The notes below the pieces were generated by a model. It saw only the letters and a program-made list of their open reading frames with translations. It was not told the DNA's origin and made no database searches. From contig JADHZB010000968.1 in the NCBI GenBank assembly GCA_015657535.1, positions 7,950 through 58,614 on the forward strand: 50,665 nucleotides of DNA, read 5' to 3'. This DNA comes from Nephromyces sp. MM_2019. Taxonomy: Eukaryota > Apicomplexa > Aconoidasida > Nephromycida. This document shows positions 24,062-36,037 of the stretch, in pieces (position 1 is the first letter of the stretch; each line of letters starts with the position of its first letter). The position numbers and the translations under genes were made by a program.

Positions 24062-27000
24062 TCAAACATGCTCAATTATCCCAATATCTGAACGAGGTAG
24101 AGCAGGAATGAACTCATCCACCCCCACACAAACAGTGCTGAGCATAGACATATTCTCTGTAAACGGTCTTCGGGCTGCAAGGCTGCCATTTTCACACAGT
24201 TTTAACACAGAATCTACTCCTTTTCCCCCTCGTTTCGTGTATTTATCAGCAGGAACCCCCCCCTCAGCTAGTAAAGTTGCGTGACTTCGTTGGAATAAAT
24301 CGCTGGTGCAGTCAGTAGGCCCGCAATCACCAGCAAACTGAAGATTTTCATCGAGCGAAAACGTCATATTTCCATCCATACCAGCAACACACTCTTGGTA
24401 GGTTGATTTCTCAAAGATTTCATCAATCTGAGTGCCTGTCATAGTCAGCAGATTAGAATCTACCTGCGTTTGACACGCCTCTATTCCTACCTTGTTCAGT
24501 GTTCTGGTGGGGTTCTGAGGGTCGAACTTCTTCTTATGCTGCTGCTCGAGACTGAGAGAAGCATCATGTGCCAGTTCAGATGGAGACTGGCTGGGTTGCT
24601 TCATCAAGTAGGTTAACAAGGCGTCAAAAAGTTTGTTTTCCGGAGATGCATACACATGAGAAACTTCATCACAACATGCTGATTGGGAGTATAATGAGCA
24701 CGCACACGAGCATGATGCTGCGTCTAATCCGTCATTCATCACCGTAAAAGGATTGAAGGCAGTCCCATTATGAGGAGAATTCACCGAGTGTCCACTAGTT
24801 TGACAATCGCTCAGAACATCATCTTCCGGAGGGGGGTAGCCACACGGATCATGGTGTGCGACACGAACATTGCTCGTTGGGGGATTGTGTTTGGAACGCA
24901 TGCCATCACTCTGAGGAGCAAAAACCCCACCATCACGCTGGCATATAAGCTGATTGCCGCTTAGAAGTTGACCACCTACTTTCTCACTGTCTATAGCCAG
25001 AATATTGTCAAGAAGACTGTCAAAAGGCTGGTTATTGGGGCAACGTTGGTAAAACTGCTCCTTTTCTATTAAGTGAGGCAAATCAATAAGCTCGCTATCC
25101 TTGGAATCCATGCTCTCCAGGAACACACGGAAAAACTCCTTATCATTCGAGTTTAGCAGATCAGCAGGCTTTAAATGTATAGCAAACTGATCGTCTGGTT
25201 CTCCGCCTGAAGATATCAATCGACTATCATCAGTAGATGCTGAGCACCGACTAGGGGAGAAGCTCCCATCAGGCTTGCCAAAACCGGCAACAGTAACATC
25301 ATCATTGCATGGTGATCTTCTACTCTCCATCAGAGCGTTGAAATTTAAGTGGCTTCCAGGAATTTGATGAAGATTTCTAGAAATTTCCCCAGAACTGCCA
25401 GAAATTTCATTCCCTACTAAGCCGTGTGCTTTCTTCTCAGCTTCCATAAAAGAGGATACCCCAGGATACCCCTTTAAACCCCCATCCTGCTGTTGCCGAT
25501 TGTTCAAAGAAGCCTCTACCCTACCCATATCACCAAAGGTTAAAAAGCCATCGTTTCCGGGGTTTTTCCTCGTGAAATCGCTGGAAATATGATTCTCCGT
25601 TGATTTAATCAAAAGATTATCAGAAAGCATAAGCAAAGGCATTTGATTTTCCAGCAATGATCTATCAGCATCTTGCAGGCAAGACAACCAATCTGCCTCA
25701 GAAAAGCCATTCTTTGAAGTTTCTTGCCTAAATCTTAATGCAGCTGCTTGGTTGATCTTTTCATACTTGGAAGATACCTCAGAGCCCCGACTTTGCATTC
25801 TTTTCATCCAAGGATTGTCGCAGCTGCTATGAATGTATTCGCTCTGTTTAACAGCAGAATTTGCTTCATGGTGTGTGAGTATCTCTTGCAGTTTATCATT
25901 CTGAGGAAGCTCCCGCTCCCATGCTACCTCAGGCCACGAAGGAAGCAGCTTTCCATTCTGTTCTTCCTTGAAAAATCTCGCCTCTTCATTCGAGGAAACC
26001 CTCATAATCCTACTCTTGCTCCCTTCCTGAATAGAATATTCTGTTTGATGGAGAAGGCCGGCAGCTGTTGGATTTTTATAGGCGTACGAAGGTCGTGTGT
26101 GCGGAAAAATTGCCTGCTCTCCGATAAAGCTACTTTGCAAGCCATTCGCCGGTTTTCCAATCGAGCTACTCCTGTCACCAACGCCAGCATTACCATTACC
26201 ATCCAACAGCCCTCCAATGTTACTAGCATAATCGATGCCAAAACGGCGGGCGAGTGAGACTCCATCAAAGTAACCAGCTGAAAGACCCTTCTCCTGCTCA
26301 TCAAAATACATCGAATTCTGACGTTTATCCAAGTAGTTACTAGCGTATAGTGAAGCATCACCATTGTTCACCTCCTTATGCATCATTGGATGCACACACA
26401 GTGGCATCATCTTTTTAGCAAGAAGAGAACCACCTAAATGTGCAAAATCCTCCACCGAATGACTTACTGCTTGCTTCCCTCCATCTAAACCGCTGCCAAG
26501 CTCCACACCATTTCCCCCTCCATCTGTCAATTTCCCAGGGTTCGAGCATCTGTTATGGGCAACTCCTGCAGGTGGTGAGCTTGGTAGCTTCTGGCTTGAA
26601 AGCATCGCAGCTTCCTCAGGCACTTGCATCATTCCTACCAAAGATCTACTAGGAGGAGGGGGAGGAGGAGGGGGAGGGGGAGCATAAGCCAGGAAACCAT
26701 TGTTTCCAGCTAAAATCGCTTGCTGCTGCCGTGAAAAGTCCTTGTAGCTGTTTAAATCCTTCACAACACACACACTGCCGCTGATTCTCGGCTTCTGATT
26801 AGCTACAGCTATCCCTTGATGAGGGTTGGCTGGAGAGTGAAAAGAGCTAGCAGGGCCGTTGCCAATCTGCTGAGAATTTTCTCCTAACTTCTTACTCTCA
26901 AATTCAAATCCTGCTGGAAGCGGATACGAAGGTATCAAGGAAGCTGATTGCGAAGAAAGCGAGTGGTTGCTAGGCATAGACTCTATCAAAGAGTTCTCGC

Positions 27001-30000
27001 TGGAAGCGTCATCCACAAGATTTCGGAAGCCAGAATCGTTTAACACAGGGAACTTTCCACCGGAAGCACCACTTCTAGCACACCCATTAACCGTTAAATG
27101 GTGAGAAGGTGTAAATGCTGGCCATCCCTCCATTAGCTGCTCGCTATGCCAGCAATCAATGCCACTGTTTTCACTCTGATGATTGCAAAACCGCTGTGCA
27201 CACGCCAGATTCTCAGGGGACTGATGCCACGTAACATCTACAGCTTTACGCGCTACAAAATCCAGCGAATCGCCACCACTACTTTCATCTTCAAACTTTT
27301 TCCTTCCTTTTCCAGCAAAAACATCAAGTAAGGCATCAGCTTCACCCAATTGGTTTTGAGGTAGAGTCATAACTCGTTCAGAAGAAGAGCACAGCCGTTT
27401 GGGCATAATAAGCTGAGGGCTTTTCCTACCATGATCAGCAATGTTGGCTGCATCAACAACGCTCTCTCTATCTACTCCGTTAAGATAGTTTTCCGAGAAA
27501 GTTCGAAGATCATACACAGATCTGTGTGGGAGCCGAAGATTATCATCAGACTTTAAGTTTATTTCGCTGGCATCCTCCGGCAAATGCCCTTTGATGCCAT
27601 TTCCTTGCAACCCACCCTTCAATCTTAGGAATTCAACAAACAGAGGACCCAATGGCATCAGCTTCTCCAGCAGGTGTGCGTCGTGTGTGCCATCTTCACA
27701 CAAGTAATTGCCACCCACCCGATAATTAGGCTGAGTTGAGTCGATTGCACCGCTACCATAAGTAGTGTTCCGTCCGTTAACTGCGTCACCCTCTACCTCA
27801 AGATAAGCGTCGCTGAAGCAGGTGTGAGCTGCAGAGTGCTCAAGTGGTATCGCAAGGCTCGGCGGAGGTGAGATGGAAGAGAGATTGCCTTGAGTGTGTG
27901 CAGTGGTGTTTACGCCAACGACTCCATCATTGGAGGAGTTTGCTCCTTTGCTCAATTTATTCTTGTTGCGACCTCCTCGCTTTCCTCGACTTGTCTTTTT
28001 GCCCTTTTGAGGCTCTAACTCCGTAGCTGTTCCTAGACTGGAGCATAGGTAACACACACAAAGGAATGTTGGAGCGAACGTAACACACAAATGCACAGGG
28101 AAATAGGGCAATTGGGCGAAATTATCAGGAGCAGAGCATGTGGTGGTAATATATCGAAATTAAAGACTATTGAGGAGATAGGGGACGAGAGGTTTGATCG
28201 CAGATAACACATGCTACTCTACATACATAGCGGTAACACACTAAAAACTCGGTGAAAAGACCCCTTCGCCTATGTATGTTCAGTATTCAACTTTTGCGCT
28301 GTTTTTTAAAATTCAGGCAGGAAAAGGCAGAAAAAAGAACGGTTCACAAAGACAAACGATAGGACTCAAAGACAAGCCTTATGTGCCTGTTAGCAATCAC
28401 TGAAGTATATAACGCGAAAGATTATTCGACTTTATTGAGTCTCAGTTAAAGCACAAATCTTTGAAAAAGGGAGAAAAAATCACCATAAAACTCAATTTTC
28501 ATCAATTCAGTGTATCTATACTGTGAAAAGCGGCAAAACGTGAAGATCTAAAGCTCCTTACTTTTGTGAATCCGAAAAAGGCGGGCTTTTCCTTGAATCT
28601 TGCGCCGCTCCTAAGAAAACAACACACGGAAATTAGCCAAAAACTTTGGTTTTCATTATCATAGCATCGTTTTTACTGCCTCTGTCTATGAAGATTGCAG
28701 AGTTTTTGTGCACAGCTTTAGCATATTCAAACATGGCGAAATATGCAATCAAAACACAGCATTCTTGAGTGTGTGCTCCTAGGAAATATCCTCAGCTTAA
28801 AACACTGACAACATACTTAAGAGGAATGCTATGACCATACATAGAGTACACCGTACGAGGCTTTTATGTGAAGAAATTGCAGGGAAGAAAAACATCTTAA
28901 AACACACACAGCAAGTACGAGTGCCTTCAAATAGCCATAAACTCTCCAGAAACACAGAAAAGCTCTCCTTGTAACAAGAACACCCACACACAACAAATAC
29001 AATCAAACCAAGGCATTCACCTGAGCCACTTTCCAATGAAGAAACATCATATACACGCAGCTCATGCTCTCCGTGAGCAAACGGGCACTGATCTCCCATA
29101 GGGCAGCTCTTCGGCTATAGAAAATGACGAGTGATAGTATTAAAATGAACGTTTTCCTAGAGTCTCACTATCAGTATCTTCAAGGTAAAACGAAATAATT
29201 TTTTGCCGGTAATCGCTTATTTTGCATGTAAAAGAAGCAAGGGCGATGATATATAAACCACACAAGCAATTCATGAAAAAGCAGGCTCTAATATACGAAT
29301 TCACACGTGATTAACACGGATTTCCTGCATATATGACCACCTGTAGAAACTAGGCCAGTAGCCTGGCAAAATGATTGCAATTAGTCTCTCAGCCACATAC
29401 AGAGCATCTTCTACATCGCTCTTGGCTGAGCGTATCAAACACCATCTGGGTTTGATGAAGCACTTCCTTCCCCATTTGATACTCTCAATTTGAATAATAT
29501 GAATGTATGCTTTAGTTCCAAATTAAAAAATGCAATCAAGATATTCTAGCAGATTTAAATCTGAAATACACACACACTCAGAAGTATACGAACATTGAAA
29601 ACCATTCCTTTTAAGTATAGACTATTCTCTTATCAGAAGTCTCCATAGGGAAGCCACTATATCCCAAAAATAAGCAAAAAAAACCTCGAAAATTCGCCGC
29701 AATCCAATTCATTAGAAACTGCAGAAAAGCATGCATTTACAAGCTAGAGGTTTACTCAGATTGATAAAATTCTTACCTCAAAATTATTTTTGCACAATTT
29801 CGTTTTCCTCAAGTCAGGAAGGGGCCGTAACTCTTCAGGTGAGTGAGCGAAAGGGCAAGATTCACCTCTTCGACAAGAAGCATGACTTTTATAACGGGGG
29901 CAAATCTTTGTCTGTAAAAAAAGTAATTATGAGAGGAAGCCAAGTGTTGAATGCAACACACACAAGCTTTCATCCATACATCCGAAAAAAGCAGTAAAAC

Positions 30001-30736
30001 GAAGCACTGAAGCGAGACTTTAAACATCTATGAGCAGCGTTTACATCCTAAGCGAAGCTAACTAATCAGAACATCACAAATACAAGTTTATTTCAAGAAA
30101 AATAAGCAGCGCGCATCCCAAAGCAGTGCAGCTCGATATTCTTAGCATTTTATATTCAAGAAAAAAAGAAAACAGCGGAGTGTGCTAGCAAAAAAGTAAC
30201 ACACTGCAGCAAAGTAGCTAGCATTGACCTTAATCAATTCTGCACACACTAAGTTAAATCAGCTAGCGTTAACTTTAATCAATTCTGCACACAACGCAGC
30301 ACAGCAGCTAACGTGAACTTTAATTAATGCTGCACACACTATCACAAAGCAGCTAGCAGTAGCTCTATTTAATTCCGCGAAGAACGCCCCATTTCTCCAC
30401 AATGTTAGAGCGCGCTATACAATGACGTGTGTAGAGCTGTTCTCGATGAACACACACAAGCATTTTACTGCAGCCCCAATAAGCCTAGAAAACACATGCA
30501 TTACAACACTAATCCATATAATAAAAACAATGCCCCCACTCCAAAGCAAGCAAAGCTTTTTAGTCAACCCACAAGTAACCGAATCTGCTAAAAACCAGCG
30601 CACACACACTCTGTAGAATAACCTTGTAAAAGTTATCATTCTCCATTTGTTGTGACATCGGGGATAAGCATCGTGGGAGAGATGACGAAGCAACAGGGTC
30701 CATGTTCCTTTTAGAATCAAGCAACGCGGTAGTCAT
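24062..30736 (-). CDS. Tandem CCCH zinc-finger (tristetraprolin-like) RNA-binding protein
   Basis: Five exons join with matching phases: 30623-30736 (start ATG), 29777-29911, 29021-29114, 28562-28610 and 24062-28037, giving about 1,455 residues. Two C-x8-C-x5-C-x3-H fingers are complete: Cys42, Cys51, Cys57, His61, and Cys78, Cys87, Cys93, His97. They are preceded by FYKTKIC and LRKTKLC, the usual R/K-Y/F-K-T-K/E-x-C lead. The second finger is split between two exons. Proteins of this class bind AU-rich RNA and control mRNA decay or translation, mostly in the cytoplasm. The last exon (1,324 codons) encodes a low-complexity Ser/Asn/Gly-rich tail with a basic patch near residues 142-162 and a poly-proline run near 583-593; no other domain was found. 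The start is the first in-frame ATG. A further upstream exon ending at about 30795 (reading frame EVYPIASLLVCGLLHMVPG) would also splice in phase, so the N-terminus is provisional. Introns are short except one of 711 bp. Confidence 0.93.
30211..30380. repeat. 45-bp tandem repeat, about 3.8 copies
   Basis: Units start at 30211, 30256, 30301 and 30346, each containing CAGCTAGCRTTRACYTTAAT followed by CAATTCTGCACACA. The array lies inside the first intron (29912-30622) of the CCCH gene. The period is a multiple of three, but the position between phase-matched exons argues it is intronic. Confidence 0.9.
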
Positions 30737-31005
30737 TTCGCTGATAATGTAAGAAACAAACGAGGTATCCGGTATCACCACGCCTCTTACCGAGTAGAAG
30801 CAACCTTCACACTAGAAGCAAGTTGTAACAATACTCCGGGGACCATATGGAGAAGTCCACAGACTAGAAGAGAAGCTATCGGATAAACCTCCTAGGGGAT
30901 ACCAGAAACATTAATAGTAACAAGATCAAACAAGCATCGCTTGAACGAAGAAAAAAAAAGGAGGATAAAGTTCGCTCCTTAACTGTGTTCATAGCAGAAG
31001 CGTCA

Positions 31006-31905
31006 TCACGCATAGAGGTTACCAAGTATTTTTTTACACACTGCTAACAAGTGAAGGACTAGCAGCTGAAACAGGGACCAAAATATCTCATAGCTGTAGT
31101 CATAATTTCTTGGAACATGTAGGCATAAATGATTTGAAAACTGTTTGACAAGCATATGTGATGTTTGGCCTCCAAAATATTGCATTTGTCGATCATGCGC
31201 TGCTATCACGTATTTCTCCCCATTCGCTGGCTGCTGATTCCACGCGCATACTTTGAATGGCAGCCACGGGAGAATGCATTCCAGCAAGGACTCTTTGCTG
31301 CGAAGTTTGTTGATCCGACGTTTGCTCGCTACTTTCCATTTAGAATGACAGTTAGGGGAGCTTCTGCGTTGTTCTTTGCTTATACTAAGAAACTGTACAG
31401 GTTCTGGGAGAAGGTACGGGGGAGCCAAAGCAGAAACCGCACCCGCTTACTTTTCTCGCGTTTATGTGTTCAACGGATGCGGCGAACTTCGCGGTTAGTG
31501 ATTTCCATAAATAAGCCAGTAAACAGAAATGCACACTGACCGCTACTTGGAGAGCATCTATGCCGCAGAGTCTGCAACAAATCTCCAGCAGCGCCTCGTA
31601 AGTTCGACAGGTAGACGACATTATAGAGAGATACTCAGAGGGGCAAGCAGTTTCGGTGGCGTTGTTACGTGTGGTTACCTACTGGGAACACAAGGTGGAA
31701 AAGTTTTGGGAGAAATTACGCATCTACGTATGGAGAACCGGTACACCGGAGTCCTGAGAAGCGATATTGATGAGGGCTAAAAAGGAGTGCTGCAGAGTGT
31801 ATATGGAAGCTTCCCGGGTGAGCGCGCAGTTGGGGTGCTTGGTGTGCGCCCAGTCTGCGGCCCTGTTGGTTTCGCTCAATTCACACGCGTCCTAGTTCGC
31901 GATGC
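31006..31905. other. Coding-like GC-rich block, strand unresolved
   Basis: Overlapping long frames exist on both strands. Minus: 31452-31621 (starts MSSTCRTYEALLEIC, donor GTAAGC), followed after 58 bp by 31006-31392 (reads GGQTSHMLVKQFSNHLCLHV). Plus: 31196-31420 (reads ENAFQQGLFAAKFVDPTFA, then LFFAYTKKLYRFWEK and a GTACGG donor), and later segments such as HTDRYLESIYAAESATNLQQ before a GTAAGT donor at 31598. The block is clearly more GC-rich than its surroundings, like the accepted exons, so one strand is probably coding. No family motif decides which. Comparison with a related genome would settle it. Confidence 0.4.
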
Positions 31906-34900
31906 GTGTGCCGTACCGATAATGTAAGGCAGAAACAGGAAAAGCAGGTGTGCTTTTATTTTCGGAAAAGATACTTAGTGGCGCCAGCGAAGGAGCAGGT
32001 GTGCTTTTGCCTTTATTAGAAAATACTATCTTGTACTGGATGTCACAGCTTTCGATCATTGTTAATCAAAAGCCAACAATATACCGGCGTAATTTGCTAT
32101 TAAGTATAATTTTTAAAAATATCAAAAGCAATCCTATCGAAGTGTGTGTAGCGATGATGATGCTAGAGTTGCAGCAATGGCACTTGGCGTATCAAAAAAT
32201 GCTGAGATAATTGTACATAGTTGCCTACAGTTCGAGCTGAAATAATGCCTTCCATCCACGCATATATTTCTGCGGAAACTCATAGAAAAACAACGAGCTA
32301 CTGCTCAATATTGATAAGGTTGCCTTTCTTAGAGCTACTCATTGAGCTCTTTTTCAGCAAATGATACAGCCACTTACAGGAAGCATATATGCAACTTATT
32401 GAAACTCATAAAAAAGCGTACCGAACCGCTTTATTAATAACAGGAAAATAGCGTAGTATAGCTAGAGAAGATGTCAAAAATAATATTGGAGGTATACTAA
32501 CAATTTATGGGTAACAACGCAATGCCTGTCCTTTTCATCATTTTCTCTTGAGATGGATCTACGTGCCAATAATAATTTTTCTGCGAAAAAATAAAATGTT
32601 CAAACGTAGCCGAGCTCTTTGGTATCCAGATGACCCAACAGGATTGGTATTATCTGAAGTTTTCAGTAGCAATGCGTAGGGATGAAATTTCGTGCGTGCA
32701 TGGCGTCCTTCAAAAAACTCGATTGTTAACATGCTCCTTGAGGCTAGGCAAAGATCCCAACCACCATAATATTGCTCTGCGTGTGAAGTATTAACTATCT
32801 TGCACTAAGTTTGCGTTGGTTTTTCTTTGCTACATTTTTTTAGGAATGTTTAACATATATATATTTTAATCTAATCATTCAAAATCTACAAAGTGAACTG
32901 GTTGGACCTAGAGCATCAAGCCTGCTTAGCTTTTTTTGCAAAGAGAAATCACTGATATGTCAAACGGCATGTGCAAATTTTTTATTTATTGCTTTTAGGA
33001 CATTGCTGACTTCAAAATGCGTGCAACAGCCACTCGCTTTTTCGAAAACATAGCTCACAGCCGACTTTCCCCAACTGGGCTCTAGCGTGTTGCAAGATGT
33101 AGAAATTCTCAATTTGGTGAATTTAGGACTAATTTTGCTGGTTCCACGATATGCTAGTACAATACTTGTAAATTTTCAATTAGCTTGAGGTAATCGAAGA
33201 ACTGGTGATTATTGCATTTCATTCCCCGTGGTATCTCCCATAATTAGTTTTGAAGCATACCTGGAAATAAACCGACTCCGCCTTTTTTCAAGTTATACTG
33301 TTGTACTCCTCTTAATGTTCAGTCCCAGCGAAGGTATCTTTTCAGCTCACGATGCGCAGCACAGTGTTATGGCGCTTAATCACGCCTATGTAATTGTAAA
33401 GAGCAATTGTATTGTAGCAACTATTTCAAGATTTATATAGTTCGGAAGAACACACAAGCAGAGATGCTTATGTAAATTATGGACAAAAATTAATACCTTG
33501 TTTGCTCACATACTCACTCAAGATACAGTTCTTGGTTTTTCATTAATTTGACTGTGTTCAGGCTTTATGATATAAATAGCTTGCATTCCTTTATAGCAAT
33601 TCTATTTTTTGTGATTTGGTTTTCTAGAGCATGCGAGGCGTATTTTGTGTTGATCGAGCACCGCGGATATATCACAATTTTATTAAAATTTTCAGCGCTG
33701 AGCGGGTAAATAAAAATATATGCCCTTAACTATAAGAATCTACGTGGCTTTCATCTAAAATGAAGAAGTACTGAGTTATGGTTTAACGTACAAAAATTAC
33801 TGCTATTCTTGAAAGATATCTACTTTGCAGCATCAACAATCTAATCACGAAGCGTCGTTGCATATGAAGGTGAGAACCTAGTAAAAAAAAAGGGGTTTCT
33901 TTCACGAAAATTGGTTCATCTTGAAATTGGCGAAGCAAGCGCACTACATCGTTAATTTATTTTTATTCATTGCTTTTGCAGGACAGCAGCAGTACCTAGG
34001 CTATTCGTTCATACTTAAGAACAGCCTTGTTCGTAGTAGATAGCGCTGCATGTATGCCAGAATTTTGGAAAAAAATGGTTAAAATAAACAGAATACGATG
34101 AATTGAAGAGTTTGCAACTGCTTGAAAAAATTTAGTCCTAGTTGCTCAAAAAAGATTTCATTAATCATTTCAATGCATTGAAGAACGAGTATGAGAGTGA
34201 ATCACGCGAAAATTCCGGTAGTCGCTCTATTAATGTCGCGCAATGTGAAAATTGATGGAACACTCTTTTTCTACATCAACATAATCAGACCGCTTAAAAA
34301 CCAATAATTGTTTGCTCATTTGTTAAAGATACCACTTCAGCGCTAAAGCAGACTCCACATTATAGCCCGTGATACATAGCGTGGTCTGCAGACCATATCA
34401 CGGCGTTCAGCTACGGAAAATCCAATTTGTTGCTTTTTCCGTCAGGTGTGCAGCATATCTTTTTATGAAGAACTCGATGGCTCTATGGCATATTCAATAC
34501 TTGCCTGCACCCTCTGGCTACCTTTACGTATCATGTTTCATCTTTCCACCAACTTTACAAGCGCACGCTAGGCTTTGCAGGTATATTTGAAGCATGATCC
34601 TAATGAGTTATTGCGTATCTACGAGTGATTGCATAAAGTTAGAAGCTACAGCAAAAATACTTGGTGCATAAATCTTGAAATTTTTTTAATTTGATGTTAG
34701 CCATGTTTTTCCTATCAGCTCGTTGGAAAAAATTGTTAGCCCTAGTGAGCGCTCACCTCATGATTTGATTCAAATGCTTAGGAAATATAGTTTATTGGAC
34801 GTAAGAATATTATAGTTGAATAATGCTTGCCGGAGTTTTATTTTAAGGAATTAACCGGAACTATTGTACCTCTAGAGTTCAGCGGTTACTCGCTTTCCTT

Positions 34901-36037
34901 TGCGGTGTTAGGTTGCTATGTATGTTGAACGTACAGTGCTATATCTATTTTTAGGCAAGCTATAAGAGATTAGATATTATCTCCTTGTAGTAAATTCAAT
35001 ATAGCAAAAACCATGATAAAAAGTTTCTCGAGGCTGGCCAAAAACATTTTTTTCCTTGTTAGCGCCGGTATTTATGCCTGAACAGAAACCACCTACAGGC
35101 CACCCTAGGATTACTTAGACTGATTCGAGGAACATTATATTTACATACATAGCTTCATTTCATGAGGCTAGCATCAAAAATAGCACCAAATATCAGGCAT
35201 GTTGACACCCGCTTTGGTGTGAAAATTTCAAACTTATTTACCATGGAAACGTCCTCACAAAAAAGATGCGTTTTAATTGTACGCTGCGTGGACACCTAAG
35301 CTCTTGTAGCTTCGAATGGAATTGTGGTAGCATTAAAAAGTGCTTTCTCAATCCCATATATTTCTCAGGATACAGCAGTAAAATTTTATGGGACATATTT
35401 GTTTGATGATTTTATTTTTTCAATCTTGTTGGCTTGCAGCTTTTTACGAAAGCGGGCCTGCTCATTTGGCACCTATCCAACGAGAAGTCACGGGCTTGCT
35501 TGATGTGGGTTCCCAGTTATATAGTGTTTGCCCCGCCGCAGAGGTAGTACTCCGCCATTATTAGTAGCCTTGAAGCCGACACAGATACTTGCGAGCTGGA
35601 TGGCACATATAAGAATTGCTTTCAACTCTACCGTTGGGCTAACTATGTTCCAAGCTTCCGAGATGGCTCAACCACCAGAATCGTCCAATTAGAGTGACGG
35701 TTTGGCATTAGGATGTACTACGCTGCCTCAGACATGAAAAATTCTCTTCAATCATTCCATAATATGGTGCGGAGATAACATTATAGTTTCTCATAGTTGT
35801 CAGGTGGTAGCTTAACACATGCAGACTGAATAAGCGCTACGCCACAAACCCAAGTGATAGCAAAATTTCTAAGTACAGGTTGGTTTACCTAGAGTTTGCG
35901 CTGCAGGTAATGTGATACGGTGGATAATTAATCATAAATCGCGTTAAAACCTAAATATTTAGGGACAATAGACCTAAGTAGCTATTATTTTATTAAAAGA
36001 AGCAAGATTTATGGGTGATTCTTTGATTGAACAATGA
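31906..36037. other. No firm gene; scattered exon candidates
   Basis: Short plus-strand candidates include about 32590-32795 (NVAELFGIQMTQQDWYYLKF), 33001-33084 (DIADFKMRATATRFFENIAH after a TTTTAG acceptor), about 34360-34443 (donor GTGTGC) and 35440-35543 (strong acceptor TTGGCTTGCAG, donor GTAGTA). Several have a competing open frame on the other strand, for example minus LTIEFFEGRHARTKFHPYAL over 32600-32780. Phases between candidates could not be chained, and no family is recognised. A gene with small exons is likely somewhere here, but I cannot define it. Confidence 0.35.

Noticed and set aside
28038..28111. The ATG at 28111 as start of the 1,349-codon frame
   Set aside because: The first 24 codons are T/G-rich intron sequence ending in CTCCAG. 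Splicing at 28037 from the exon at 28562-28610 keeps the frame and links the tail to the zinc fingers.
29370..29490. A 50-codon minus-strand frame (IKPRWCLIRSAKSDVEDALY) considered as a YTH or extra zinc-finger exon
   Set aside because: It lies inside the intron between two phase-matched zinc-finger exons, and the YTH aromatic-cage pattern is absent.
29731..29997. Plus-strand 88-codon frame
   Set aside because: Antisense to the first CCCH zinc-finger exon, whose Cys/His spacing is exact.
33001..33084. DIADFKMRATATRFF segment as part of a known enzyme
   Set aside because: It looked familiar, but no neighbouring exon supports any specific family and it ends at a stop without a donor.
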